NCBI RefSeq assembly: GCF_019039055.1
Contig: NZ_JAHOPB010000004.1
Location: forward strand, 62,001 to 126,000
Length of the DNA stretch: 64,000 nucleotides
Direction of reading: 5' to 3'
Source of the DNA: Reyranella humidisoli
GTDB taxonomy: Bacteria; Pseudomonadota; Alphaproteobacteria; Reyranellales; Reyranellaceae
The stretch's first letter is position 1; each line of letters begins with the position of its first letter. The translations under genes and the position numbers were made by a program. The notes beneath the pieces were generated by a model, which ran no database searches, had not been told where the DNA came from, and was given only the letters and a program-made list of their open reading frames with translations. Below, piece after piece: positions 10,588 through 22,065 of this stretch.

Positions 10588-11445
10588 ATGACATACGAGA
10601 CGGTTCAGGTGCGCGAACTCGAGGGTGGCTGCGGCGCCGAAGTGCTGGGGCTCGATCTCAAGTCGATGAGCAACCGCCAGTGGGACGAGGTGCAGCGCGC
10701 CTTCGTCGAGCATGGCGTGATCTTCTTCCGCGACCAGAGGCTGACGCCCGAGCAGCATATCGAATTCGCGCGGCGCTGGGGCCCGATCGACATCAACCGC
10801 TACTTCACGCCGGTCGCCGGTTATCCCGAGATCGCCGAGGTTCGCAAGGAGCCGCAGCAGCAGAAGAACATTGGCGAGCGCTGGCACACCGATCACACCT
10901 ACGACCAGATCCCCGCCATGGGCTCGATCCTGGTGGCGCGCGAGCTGCCGTCGAAGGGCGGCGACACGCTGTTCTCGAACGTCTATCGCGCCTTCGAGAC
11001 GCTGTCGGAAGGCCTCAAGCAGACGCTGCGCGGGCTGAACGCCGTGCACTCCTCGGCGCACCGGTTCGGCGCCGCGGCGCGCAAGGCGAGCGGCAGCGAC
11101 CACGTGTTCCACAATGCCGACCAGGTCGGCGACGTGCTGCATCCGGTGGTGATCCGTCATCCGCTGAGCGGCCGCGAGGCGCTCTACGTCAATCCGGACT
11201 TCACGCTGCATTTCGAGGGCTGGAGCGTCGAGGACAGCAATCCGCTGCTCGAATATCTCTACGCGCACGTGACGCGGGGCGACTTCACCAGCCGCTTCCA
11301 GTGGCGCGACGGCTCGATCGCCTTCTGGGACAACCGCGCGACCTGGCACAGCGCCCAGAACGACTATCAGGGCGAGCGGCGTCTGATGCACCGCATCACC
11401 GTCGCCGGATGCGCGCTGCAGGCGGCGACGGGAGCGGCGGCTTGA
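10588..11445 (+). CDS. TauD/TfdA family Fe(II)/2-oxoglutarate dioxygenase
   Basis: A 285-residue oxygenase of the taurine/2,4-D dioxygenase family. The metal triad is visible: H100 and D102 in RWHTDHTYDQ, and H254 in the ATWHSAQNDY segment. The arginines of the RRLMHRITV block are expected to hold 2-oxoglutarate. Family members hydroxylate a substrate next to a heteroatom using O2 and 2-oxoglutarate; the substrate here is unknown. A GGAGG site lies about nine bases before the ATG, and the gene follows the AEC carrier by 22 bases, so carrier and oxygenase may act on one compound. Confidence 0.9.
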   Translation: MTYETVQVRELEGGCGAEVLGLDLKSMSNRQWDEVQRAFVEHGVIFFRDQRLTPEQHIEFARRWGPIDINRYFTPVAGYPEIAEVRKEPQQQKNIGERWHTDHTYDQIPAMGSILVARELPSKGGDTLFSNVYRAFETLSEGLKQTLRGLNAVHSSAHRFGAAARKASGSDHVFHNADQVGDVLHPVVIRHPLSGREALYVNPDFTLHFEGWSVEDSNPLLEYLYAHVTRGDFTSRFQWRDGSIAFWDNRATWHSAQNDYQGERRLMHRITVAGCALQAATGAAA

Positions 11446-11452
11446 GCCGAGG

Positions 11453-11965
11453 CTACTGCTTCAGCCGGATCGTCATGGCGGCAACGCCGGTCGCCAGGTT
11501 GTAGCCGGCGTCCTTCACGACGCCCGAGGCCAGCATGCCGATCTCGGCGTTCGGGCCGCCATAGATCCAGTTGCCGCCGGCCTGGTTGCCGGCCGCGACC
11601 GTGCCCTGCTCGCCGACATAGGTGCCGCCGATCTGCGTCGGACCGCGATCCGAGCCCAGCGAGTAGACGCGCCAGATCGTGTGCACGGCCTTGGTGTAGC
11701 CGATATCGATGCCGACCTTGTCGATCGTGCCGGTGTACTGCGCCGACGACACGCCATCCTTGCCGAGGAACACGCAGTCGAGCGGCTTGGCCGAGCCCAG
11801 GATGTAGCCCGTGCTGCCGCCGACATTGCAGGTCAGCGAGCCGATGTAGATGCGGGAATTGGCGTTGGTGGTGTTGAGCTGCTGCGCGCTCGATTGCTGC
11901 AGGCTGCACGCGCCGGTCGAGAGGGCGAGAGCGGCCATCGCGGCGGCCGTGACGACGTTCTTCAT
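11453..11965 (-). CDS. DUF992 family secreted protein
   Basis: A 170-residue protein of the DUF992 family, which is common in alphaproteobacteria and has no assigned function. The N-terminus is a signal peptide (MKNVVTAAAMAALALSTGAC). The LSTGAC segment also fits a lipobox, so it may be a lipoprotein. The mature part begins with IYIGSLTCNVGGSTGYILGS and is glycine-rich, as typical of the family. The start at 11965 was chosen because AGGAG lies seven bases upstream; a longer in-frame reading lacks this. The convergent neighbour is the dioxygenase. Confidence 0.85.
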   Translation of the reverse strand: MKNVVTAAAMAALALSTGACSLQQSSAQQLNTTNANSRIYIGSLTCNVGGSTGYILGSAKPLDCVFLGKDGVSSAQYTGTIDKVGIDIGYTKAVHTIWRVYSLGSDRGPTQIGGTYVGEQGTVAAGNQAGGNWIYGGPNAEIGMLASGVVKDAGYNLATGVAAMTIRLKQ

Positions 11966-12111
11966 TGATGCTCCTGTAAGCGAATGGCAGCCCGAACGGG
12001 CGCCAATCGGAACAGCCATTACGACGTCGCGCGGTCGGTGGAAAGGGTGACGGCTTGATTCGCCCCGTGGCCCATGGGGAATGCAAGTAGGTCGCTCGAG
12101 ACGACGGGAAA

Positions 12112-12972
12112 CTAGGCTCCCGTCATCACGGCTTCCTGGTCCTCGGGCGCGTAGAAGAAATCGCCAGGGCGGAAATCGTGACCGAGGTCGCCCAGCAGGC
12201 GGCGCTGGCGCGGGGTGCAGCGGTCGAGGATCGCCGCGTATGGCCCGCTGAAATCGTAGGCCCGCATGAACATCTGGCAGTAGTTGTAGAGCAGGGTCTT
12301 GCGCGCCTTACCGGAATGGTTGGGCGAGGGGCCGTGCCACAGCGCGTGCGGGAAGACGTAGGCATCGCCCGCCTTGCCGAGCAGCGGCACCGCGCCCGGC
12401 ATGCCCGGCGACGGAATGCGCTCGGCGCGCTCGGGGAACGGGCGGAGATGGCTGCCGGGGAACACCGTGAAGTTGCCGCTGTCGGCCGCGGTCACGTCGG
12501 TCAGCAGGTACATCACCTTCACCGCCAGCGGCCGGCTGGTCTCGCTGACGCGGATCGCCTTCTGCGCCTGACCGCCGTCGGTGTGGATGTAGCCCGGGAA
12601 CATGTCCGTCGACGCACGCACGATCGCCTGGCTCATCGAGAACTGGATGTAAGGACCCATCAGGTCGAGGATCAGGTCGAAGATCCCCGGCCGGTCGATC
12701 AGGTCGATGAAGGCCTGGTGGTAGGGCAGCAGGTCGCGCCGGTCCATGAACGCGTCTTTGTTGGGATCGGGCAGCTTCCACGCATAGTGGCCGCGCGGCA
12801 GTGTGCCCGGGGCGGGCTCGTAGCCCGGCGCGGTGCGCACGGTGTCGTCGAGCAATCCGGAAAAGAAATCGACCTCGGCGGAGGACAGCGCGTCTTCGAT
12901 CTGCAGGTAGCCGTCGACGGCCCACTGCTCGCGTTGTGCCTCGGTGAGCGTGCGCGTGGTGTTGGCCAGCAT
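12112..12972 (-). CDS. Phytanoyl-CoA dioxygenase (PhyH) family protein
   Basis: A 286-residue PhyH-family Fe(II)/2-oxoglutarate oxygenase. The iron ligands are visible as H130 and D132 (GYIHTDGGQ) and H213 (ALWHGPSPN). Bacterial members hydroxylate small molecules, including ectoine, chloro-amino acids and phosphonates; this substrate is unknown. The ATG at 12972 is preceded at seven bases by AGGGAGG, which decides it over an in-frame start nine codons upstream. Confidence 0.88.
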   Translation of the reverse strand: MLANTTRTLTEAQREQWAVDGYLQIEDALSSAEVDFFSGLLDDTVRTAPGYEPAPGTLPRGHYAWKLPDPNKDAFMDRRDLLPYHQAFIDLIDRPGIFDLILDLMGPYIQFSMSQAIVRASTDMFPGYIHTDGGQAQKAIRVSETSRPLAVKVMYLLTDVTAADSGNFTVFPGSHLRPFPERAERIPSPGMPGAVPLLGKAGDAYVFPHALWHGPSPNHSGKARKTLLYNYCQMFMRAYDFSGPYAAILDRCTPRQRRLLGDLGHDFRPGDFFYAPEDQEAVMTGA

Positions 12973-13059
12973 GCGGTCCTCCCTTGGAAGCGCCGCCATC
13001 CTAGCGCCGCGCGACGCCCCTGTCGGCGTCGCCCTCTCGCATCGCGGCCGGGAGCGGCC

Positions 13060-13590
13060 TCAGCGCGAATCGCGCTTGGCCTGGGCCTTCGCCCCCTGGC
13101 TGCGCACGCTGCCGCGCACCGATCCCGGCACGTGGTTCTTCACGGCGACGCGCGTCTTGCCGCGAGCGGGCTGGGCGGGGCCGCGCGGCTTGGCCGGCGC
13201 CTTGGTGCCCTTGGCGGGTTTCGTCTTCTGCTTGAGCGACAGCGCCTTCTTGGCGCTTGCGACCAGTGCAGCCTTGGCCTTCACCGTGCCGCGGCGCGCG
13301 GTCTCGGCGTCGAGACGGGCGAGGGCGGCCGTCAGGATGGCGAGCTTGAGCTGCGATCCGTCGTCGGCCTTCACCGGCGCCGCGCCGCGCGCGCGGGACT
13401 TGCCGCGCAGCTCGCGACGCTGGCGCTCAGCCAGCGTGCGGGCGCGGTCGCGCTTGGTGCGGGTCCGCTTCACCAGGCTGGAAAGCTGGGCATCGGTCAG
13501 CGCCTTCACGACGCGCGCGCCCGACATGTCGATCAGCTCGCGCTCGTCGGCGCTGAGCGCCCGCAGTTCCTGCTTCGTCGTGATCGCCAT
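13060..13590 (-). CDS. Lys/Arg/Ala-rich basic protein of unknown function
   Basis: A 176-residue very basic protein. Residues 1-35 look folded (ADERELIDMSGARVVKALTD). From about residue 38 it becomes rich in Arg, Lys and Ala, with a long KAKAALVASAKKALSLKQK helix-like stretch, and then a Pro/Lys/Ala tail resembling histone-H1-like bacterial tails. An AAGGAGAG ribosome site precedes the ATG. I do not recognise the family. DNA or RNA binding would fit the charge, but no domain proves it. Confidence 0.7.
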   Translation of the reverse strand: MAITTKQELRALSADERELIDMSGARVVKALTDAQLSSLVKRTRTKRDRARTLAERQRRELRGKSRARGAAPVKADDGSQLKLAILTAALARLDAETARRGTVKAKAALVASAKKALSLKQKTKPAKGTKAPAKPRGPAQPARGKTRVAVKNHVPGSVRGSVRSQGAKAQAKRDSR

Positions 13591-13643
13591 GGTTCTCTCC
13601 TTCTTGGGGGGCGATCATCCTTGCCGAAGGAGAAGGCGTCCGT

Positions 13644-14369
13644 CTACCGCAAGGCCTGCCAAAGCAGAGCGACGCCCGATACCGCCATCACGATGTCGAG
13701 CAGGTACTGGAAGGCCGCCACGCTCAATCGCTCGACGATCAGCCGCGCGAGATAGGTGCCGGCCATCACCGAGGAACCGGTGATGAGTCCCTTCACGACG
13801 ATGTCGGTCGGCAGCGCGCCGAACGCCTGGAAGGTGATGGCCTTGCTGATGTACAGCGCGAGCGAGCCGGCGGCCTCGGTCGCGATGAAGGCGCCCTTCA
13901 CCAGCCCGTGCGCGGCGAAGGCCGGCACGCTGAGCGGTCCCGTCGAGACCACGATGCCGGTCAGGAAGCCGATCACGATGCCGGCCACGACCATGCCGCC
14001 ATAGCCCAGCACGATGTTGCGCGCCGCCAGCCAGCGCCGGCCCGGGATCATCGCAAGGAAGAAGACGCCCAGCGCCGTCTCGACCGTGTTCTCGGGCAGT
14101 GCGAGCAGCGTGCGGGCGCCGAGCGCTGCCGCCGGGATGCCGCCCAGCGCATAGGCCGCCGACGCGCGCCAGTCGATGTGGCGCCACCAGGCGGTGATCT
14201 TGGCGAAGTTCGACATCAGCGCGACGACGGCCATGATCGGCACCGCCTCGCGCGGCCCGAACACGATCACCAGCACCGGCAGCAGGATGACGGTCGCGCC
14301 GGTGCCCACGACGCCGCTCACCGTGCCGGCGACGAGGCCGACGAGCAGGACGAGGGCATAGCTCAGCAT
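13644..14369 (-). CDS. TauE/SafE family membrane permease
   Basis: A 241-residue membrane protein of the sulfite exporter TauE/SafE family, with about eight helices in two repeats, each starting with a glycine-rich segment (LLVGLVAGTVSGVVGTGATVILLP and the related second half near GFLTGIVVSTGPLSVPAF). Members export sulfite, sulfoacetate or other organosulfur anions. Start 14369 follows a GGGAG site. It is divergent from the nitrile hydratase operon; 226 bases separate them, in which I see no confident promoter motif. Confidence 0.85.
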   Translation of the reverse strand: MLSYALVLLVGLVAGTVSGVVGTGATVILLPVLVIVFGPREAVPIMAVVALMSNFAKITAWWRHIDWRASAAYALGGIPAAALGARTLLALPENTVETALGVFFLAMIPGRRWLAARNIVLGYGGMVVAGIVIGFLTGIVVSTGPLSVPAFAAHGLVKGAFIATEAAGSLALYISKAITFQAFGALPTDIVVKGLITGSSVMAGTYLARLIVERLSVAAFQYLLDIVMAVSGVALLWQALR

Positions 14370-14595
14370 CGTGTCTCCCCACCTCGTCCGCACCGGGAAA
14401 GAGGTGCGTGCTCATAGCGGTCGCTGCGCCCAGGAGTCACCAACCGATTCCACCGCCATGCGCGCCTGAAGCGCCCTCTGGCACGGCGGAAGCGGATACC
14501 CTAACGTGCCGGCAGATTCCGACGGACACGCGCCGGCGACCACCGCTGAAGCGCGGCGTGCGCTGCCGATCCTGCCCAGGCGATCAGGGGATGCA

Positions 14596-15225
14596 ATGTC
14601 GAACGACCATGACCACGATCATGAGCACGGCTCCGAGCTCTCGGAAATGCAGCTGCGGGTCCGTGCCCTCGAAACCATCCTGACCGAAAAGGGCTATGTC
14701 GATCCGGCCGCACTCGATTCGATCATCGAGACCTACGAGACGAAGATCGGACCGCATATCGGCGCGCAGGTCGTGGCCAAGGCATGGGCCGACCCGGAAT
14801 TCCGCGCGGCGCTGCTCGCCGACGCCAGCAAGGCGATTGCCCAGCTCGGCCTGCAGCAGAAGGTCGGGGATCATCTGATTGCCGTGGAGAACACGCCCGC
14901 CACGCACAACATGATCGTCTGCACCCTGTGCTCCTGCTACCCGTGGGATCTGCTGGGCCTGCCGCCGGCCTGGTACAAATCCACGCCCTATCGCGCGCGC
15001 ACCGTCAAGGAACCGCGCAAGGTGCTGGCCGATTTCGGCGTGACCCTTCCCGACGACATGAAGGTCCGGGTGTGGGACTCCACGGCGGAGACGCGGTTCA
15101 TCGTCCTGCCGATGCGGCCGCCCGCCACGGAAGGCTGGTCCGAAGCCAGGCTCGCGGCCCTGGTCACGCGCGATTCGATGATCGGTACCGGGTTCCCGAA
15201 GGCCGCGCACGAGGTGGCGGCATGA
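14596..15225 (+). CDS. Nitrile hydratase alpha subunit, cobalt type
   Basis: A 209-residue alpha subunit of nitrile hydratase, which hydrates nitriles to amides. The metal-binding claw VCTLCSC is present (C109, C112, S113, C114). Thr rather than Ser after the first Cys is the signature of the cobalt-containing type; the last Ser/Cys positions include the cysteines that are oxidised during maturation. The N-terminus is His/Asp-rich (DHDHDHEHG). The start at 14596 follows AGGGG by five bases; a longer reading upstream has no family similarity. It overlaps the beta gene (ATGA). Confidence 0.95.
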   Translation: MSNDHDHDHEHGSELSEMQLRVRALETILTEKGYVDPAALDSIIETYETKIGPHIGAQVVAKAWADPEFRAALLADASKAIAQLGLQQKVGDHLIAVENTPATHNMIVCTLCSCYPWDLLGLPPAWYKSTPYRARTVKEPRKVLADFGVTLPDDMKVRVWDSTAETRFIVLPMRPPATEGWSEARLAALVTRDSMIGTGFPKAAHEVAA

Positions 15226-15881
15226 ACGGCGTCCACGACATGGGCGGGATGGACGGCTTCGGCAAGGTCGCTCCCGACGCACACGAAGTGCCCTTCCCTG
15301 CAGAGTGGCAGGCGCGCTCCTTTGCCCTCAATCGCGTCATGGGCTCGGCGGGCGAATGGAACATCGATGTCGGCCGGTACTGGATCGAGACCTTGCCGCC
15401 GGCGGTCTATCTCTCCTCGTCCTACTACAGGAAGTGGTTTCTGCGTCTCGAACGCCTCTGCCTGCATCTGAACCTCGTCTCCGAGCGCGAGTTGGCGAGC
15501 GGCCATTCGAGCGGGCCGGGCCGGCCCTTGAAGCGCCAGCCCCTGTCGGGCCCGCACGCCGGCGCCTCCGTGAGCCGGCCCAACCACGATCAACCGCCGC
15601 GCGCGCCCGCCGCCTTCGCGGTCGGCGAGAAGGTTCGTGCCCGCAACATTCATCCCCGCTCGCACACGCGCCTGCCGCGCTTCGCCCGCGGCCATGTCGG
15701 CGTGATCGAGCGGATCCAGGGATGCCACACCTATCCCGATGCGATGGTGGAGAAGGGCGTCAAGCAGGGCGAATGGCTCTACACCGTGGTGTTCGACGGC
15801 AGGGAGCTCTGGGGGCCCGATGCGGAAGAGGGCGCCACCGTCTCCATCGAGGCTTTCGAGCCGTATCTGGAACGACCGTAA
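15222..15881 (+). CDS. Nitrile hydratase beta subunit
   Basis: A 219-residue beta subunit with the characteristic N-terminus MNGVHDMGGMDGFGKV, a helical RKWFLRLERL segment, and the C-terminal SH3-like barrel (FAVGEKVRARNIHPRSHTRLP). The latter carries the conserved Arg residues that stabilise the oxidised alpha-subunit cysteines. Start and stop overlap neighbours by 4 and 1 bases (ATGA, TAATG), so alpha, beta and activator are one translational unit in the alpha-beta-activator order of cobalt-type operons. Confidence 0.95.
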   Translation: MNGVHDMGGMDGFGKVAPDAHEVPFPAEWQARSFALNRVMGSAGEWNIDVGRYWIETLPPAVYLSSSYYRKWFLRLERLCLHLNLVSERELASGHSSGPGRPLKRQPLSGPHAGASVSRPNHDQPPRAPAAFAVGEKVRARNIHPRSHTRLPRFARGHVGVIERIQGCHTYPDAMVEKGVKQGEWLYTVVFDGRELWGPDAEEGATVSIEAFEPYLERP

Positions 15882-16264
15882 TGTCGGCGAATCTAGAGTC
15901 CGTCCGCTCGGCGCTGCAAACGGTCCCGGGTATCCCTTGCGAAGGCGAGGCGCCCATCTTCGCCGAACCGTGGCAGGCCCAGGCTTTCGCCATGGCGCTC
16001 GAGCTGCAGCAACGCGGTGTTTTTTCCTGGAACGAGTGGGCCACCGAACTCGGCGCGCAGATCAAGGCTGCGATCGCCGACGGCGATCCCGACGATGGGA
16101 CGACGTATTACCGTCATTGGCTCGCGACTCTCGAACGGCTCGTGTCCAGGAAGGGCATCGCGTCGACCGAGACCCTCGATCGCTACTATCAGGCCTGGGA
16201 TCACGCCGCCGATCGTACGCCGCACGGTCAGACGATCGAGCTCACGGCGGAAGACTTTCCCTAG
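15881..16264 (+). CDS. Nitrile hydratase accessory protein (activator, P14K-like)
   Basis: A 127-residue homologue of the small activator of cobalt-type nitrile hydratases. It resembles the N-terminal half of the beta subunit (EPWQAQAFAMALELQQRGVFSWNEWATELG, then DGTTYYRHWLATLERLV). In studied systems such proteins escort a cobalt-loaded alpha subunit and swap it into the holoenzyme. It begins at the TAATG junction with the beta gene. No amidase gene lies nearby, so the amide product must be used by an enzyme encoded elsewhere or released. Confidence 0.9.
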   Translation: MSANLESVRSALQTVPGIPCEGEAPIFAEPWQAQAFAMALELQQRGVFSWNEWATELGAQIKAAIADGDPDDGTTYYRHWLATLERLVSRKGIASTETLDRYYQAWDHAADRTPHGQTIELTAEDFP

Positions 16265-16289
16265 AGTCCGCGCACCACGTTTGTCGCCG

Positions 16290-16330
16290 ATCCTTCGAGA
16301 CGCCGTGCTTCGCACGGCGTCTCGAAGGAT
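16290..16330. repeat. Perfect 19-bp inverted repeat
   Basis: Arms at 16290-16308 and 16312-16330 are perfectly complementary with a 3-base TTC loop. The core CCTTCGAGACG resembles part of the larger palindrome at 9481-9592. It lies between the convergent nitrile hydratase and metH operons and would form a very stable hairpin from either strand, but there is no clear T-run, so it may be a dispersed palindrome more than a standard terminator. Confidence 0.8.
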
Positions 16331-16366
16331 GAGGGGAGTGGGTCAATCTGAGACGGAAGGATTCTA

Positions 16367-16415
16367 GAGGCTTGCCGGCGGGAGCGGGGATCGCGTTCCC
16401 CGCCCGGCAAGCCTC
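16367..16415. terminator. Long hairpin downstream of the metH operon
   Basis: A 12-bp outer stem (GAGGCTTGCCGG / CCGGCAAGCCTC) with an inner GCGGGGA / TTCCCCGC stem lies 28 bases after the minus-strand metH stop and about 100 bases after the nitrile hydratase operon. Its position suits a shared bidirectional terminator. The missing T-run makes this uncertain. Confidence 0.5.
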
Positions 16416-16442
16416 GAGAGTGCGCGGGAGACTTCGCCGTTT

Positions 16443-19099
<2,657 letters not shown>

Positions 19100-19100
<1 letters not shown>

Positions 19101-20155
19101 CAGAAAAAACTCGCCGGTTCCATGCCACTGAGACGCAATGCGGGAGGCAGGACATGCCACGTGCGTGGCTTGATGCCCTTGACCGCCTCGGCGATCGCCT
19201 TGATGTGGCCGGGCGTCGTGCCGCAGCAGCCGCCGACCACGTTGATCCAGCCGTTCTTCGCCCAGCCCTGGACCAGCTTGCCGGTCATCTCCGGCGGCTC
19301 GTCGTAGGCGCCCAGCTCGTTGGGCAGGCCGGCATTGGGATAGACGCACAGCATGCTGTCGACCTGCGGGTTCAGCGCCTGCACGTAGGGGTGAAGCTCG
19401 GTCGCGCCGAAGCTGCAGTTGAGGCCCATGGTGATCGGCTTGGCATGCCGAACCGAATGCCAGAAGGCCTCGACCGTCTGGCCCGAGAGGTTGCGGCCCG
19501 CCAGATCGGTCAGCGTCATCGAGACCATGACCGGGAGCACCTCGCCGCGCGCCTCGCCTGCCTCGTCGGCCGCGACGAGGGCTGCCTTGGCGTTCAGCGT
19601 GTCGAACACCGTCTCGACCAGGATGAAGTCGACACCGCCGTCGAGCAGACCGTCGATCTGCTCGCGATACATGTCCTTCACCTCGTCGAACGTCACGGCG
19701 CGGAAGCCGGGATCGCTGACCTTGGGCGACACCGAGAGCGTCTTGTTGGTCGGCCCCAGCGCACCCGCGACGAAGCGCGGCTTGGCGGGATCGCGCGCCG
19801 TGGCGGCATCGGCGCAGGCGCGCGTGAGCTTCGCCGCGGCGATGTTGATCTCGCGTGCCATGCCGGTGATGCCGTAGTCGGACAGGCTGATCGAGTTCGA
19901 GTTGAAGGTGTTGGTCGCCACGATGTCGGCGCCGGCGTCGAGATAGGCGTTGCAGATCTCGCCCACCACGTCGGGACGCGTCAGGTTCAGAAGGTCGTTG
20001 TTGCCCTTCTGATCGTGATTGAAGGTGCGGCCGCCGCGGAAGCCTTCCTCGTCGAGCTTGTAGCTCTGGATCATCGAGCCGTAAGGCCCGTCCTTGATCA
20101 GGATGCGTTCCGAGCCGATTTCGCGTAGCTGTTCGGCCTTCTCCTGGCGGGTCAT
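19100..20155 (-). CDS. Methionine synthase, homocysteine-binding part (split MetH)
   Basis: A 351-residue homocysteine S-methyltransferase domain equal to the N-terminal module of MetH. The zinc cysteines are C247 (GLNCSFG), C310 and C311 (GGCCGTT). It starts with the MetH-type KDGPYGSMIQ; E. coli MetH has a similar DGxMGTMIQ stretch. It should bind homocysteine and take a methyl group from the cobalamin of the second polypeptide, so the two must assemble. Its ATG overlaps the metF stop by four bases (ATGA). Split metH genes are known from several alphaproteobacterial groups. Confidence 0.93.
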
Positions 20156-21078
20156 TGCGGGCGGACTCCCAGCAGGTGGCAGATCGCAAAGGTGAGATCG
20201 GCGCGGTTCAGCGTGTAGAAATGGAACTGCTCGACGCCCTCGCCCTGCAGGCGGCGGCAGAGATCGCCCGCCACGGTGGCGGCGATCATGCGCCGCGTCT
20301 CGAGATCGTCGTCGAGCCCCTCGAACATGTTGGCGAACCACGGCGGCACCTTCGAGCCGCACAGGCCCGCGATGCGATTGACCGCCGCGAAGTTCGACAC
20401 CGGCATGATGCCCGGCACGACCGGCACGTGGACGCCCGCCGCCGCCGCGCGGTCGCGGAAGCGCAGGAAGTCCTCGGCCTCGAAGAAGAACTGGGTGATG
20501 CAGCGGTCGGCGCCGGCATCGACCTTGGCCTTCAGGTTGTCGAGGTCGGCCTTCTCGTCGGCCGAGGCCGGATGCTTCTCGGGATAGCCCGCGACGCTGA
20601 TCTGGAAGTCGCCGATCTTCTTCAGGCCGGCCACCAGCGCGGCGGCGTTGGCATAGCCGCCGGGATGCGGCGTGTACGCGCCGCCCATGCCGCCCGGCGG
20701 ATCGCCGCGCAGGGCCACGATGTGGCGGATGCCGGCGTCCCAGTAGGCGCGCGCGATGTCGTCGATCTCGCCCTGGGTGGCGGCCACGCAGGTGAGGTGC
20801 GCGGCGGCGTCGATGCCTGTCTCGCTCTTGAGGCGCGCCACCGTGTCGTGGGTGCGCTGGCGCGTCGAGCCGCCAGCGCCGTAGGTCACGGAGAAGAAGG
20901 ACGGCTGCAGCGGCGTGAGGCGCTTGACCGTTTCCCACAGCGTCTTCTCCGCGGCGTCGGTTCGCGGCGGCGAGAACTCGAACGAGACGGACAGGCGCTG
21001 CGGCGCGCGGGCGGGGAATTCGGTCGGGCTCCCCGCGGAGCTGAGGGGATTGCCGATCGGACCGGTATCGGGACTCAT
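20152..21078 (-). CDS. metF: 5,10-methylenetetrahydrofolate reductase
   Basis: A 308-residue FAD-dependent MTHFR. It shows the SFEFSPPRTD start with the catalytic Glu, SVTYGAGGSTR, and the ALRGDPPGG loop that binds folate. It makes 5-methyl-THF, the methyl donor for the MetH proteins encoded immediately downstream. It overlaps the upstream regulator gene (ATGA) and the downstream homocysteine-domain gene (ATGA), so the four genes form one tightly coupled operon. The first 28 residues are a Pro/Ser-rich extension. Confidence 0.95.
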   Translation of the reverse strand: MSPDTGPIGNPLSSAGSPTEFPARAPQRLSVSFEFSPPRTDAAEKTLWETVKRLTPLQPSFFSVTYGAGGSTRQRTHDTVARLKSETGIDAAAHLTCVAATQGEIDDIARAYWDAGIRHIVALRGDPPGGMGGAYTPHPGGYANAAALVAGLKKIGDFQISVAGYPEKHPASADEKADLDNLKAKVDAGADRCITQFFFEAEDFLRFRDRAAAAGVHVPVVPGIMPVSNFAAVNRIAGLCGSKVPPWFANMFEGLDDDLETRRMIAATVAGDLCRRLQGEGVEQFHFYTLNRADLTFAICHLLGVRPQ

Positions 21079-22058
21079 CGTGAAACTCCTTGGACGGAAA
21101 CGTCGGCCGTGGGCCGTGCGGTCGCGAGCGATGGCAGCTCGCGTTCGCCGCGCCAGATGCCCGTCATCAGGCGGCGGCCGGGAAAATGGAGGGGCTCCAG
21201 CGGGTTGAGGCCGGCGCTGCGCAGCCAGCCCTGGACCTGGTTGTCGGCGAAGCCCAGATGGACGTGCGCGTGCTCGCGCTTCAATTCGACCAGGTCGTGT
21301 GGCGAGAAGTCCACCACCAGCACCGAGCCGCCGGGCTTCACCACGCGCGCCGCCTCGGCCAGCGCCGCGGCCGGATCGTCGGCGTAGTGCAGTACGTGAT
21401 GGATGGTGACGACGTCGAAACTGTCGGACTCGAAGGGCAGGGCATACATGTCGCCCTGGCGGATGTCGGCATTCTCGATGCCGGCGCGCGCGAGGTTGGC
21501 GCGGGCCAGGGCCAGCATCTCGCGACTCTGGTCGACACCCACCGCCTGCTCGACCTTGGGGGCCAGCACTTCCAGCAGCCGGCCGGTGCCGGTGCCGACG
21601 TCGAGCAGCCGGCGGGCGCCGAATGGCAGGTGATGGGCCAGCGCCCGTTCGATCTCGCGGTCAGCTACGTGCAGGGCCCGCAATTCGTCCCAGCGCTGGG
21701 CATTGTCGCGGAAGAAGCGGGCGGCGGCGGTCTGGCGGCGCTGCTGAACGGCGTCCAGCCGGGACCGGTCGGTCGCGATGCGCGGGTGCTTGGGGTCGAG
21801 CCGGCGCACGAACTCACGCACCAGGGCGGCGTCCTCGCCGCTGTTGGTCAGGCGGAAACGGGTGAACTGGGCCTCGCGGAACCGCTCCAGCAGACCCGCT
21901 TCGACCAGCAATTTCAGGTGTCGCGATACCCGCGGCTGGCTCTGGCCCAGCACGGTCACATAGTCGCTGACCGTCAGGTCCTCACGCGCCGCCAAGGCCA
22001 GGATCCTGAGTCTCGTATCCTCGGCGGCGGCCCGAAGCAGGGCGAGAAGGTGTTCCAT
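21075..22058 (-). CDS. ArsR-family regulator fused to a SAM-dependent methyltransferase domain
   Basis: A 327-residue fusion. Residues 1-95 are an ArsR/SmtB winged helix (LRLRILALAAREDLTVSDYVTVLGQSQPRVSRHLKLL). Residues about 130-290 are a class I methyltransferase fold with motif I LLDVGTGTGRLLEVL and a VDQSREML second strand. No metal-site cysteines of the usual ArsR type are visible. Fused regulators of this kind beside metF/metH in alphaproteobacteria are thought to sense SAM or SAH through the methyltransferase-like domain; that role is inferred here from position. It is the first gene of the methionine operon and probably controls itself through the palindrome at 22071-22086. Confidence 0.88.
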   Translation of the reverse strand: MEHLLALLRAAAEDTRLRILALAAREDLTVSDYVTVLGQSQPRVSRHLKLLVEAGLLERFREAQFTRFRLTNSGEDAALVREFVRRLDPKHPRIATDRSRLDAVQQRRQTAAARFFRDNAQRWDELRALHVADREIERALAHHLPFGARRLLDVGTGTGRLLEVLAPKVEQAVGVDQSREMLALARANLARAGIENADIRQGDMYALPFESDSFDVVTIHHVLHYADDPAAALAEAARVVKPGGSVLVVDFSPHDLVELKREHAHVHLGFADNQVQGWLRSAGLNPLEPLHFPGRRLMTGIWRGERELPSLATARPTADVSVQGVSR

Positions 22059-22065
22059 GTGAACA

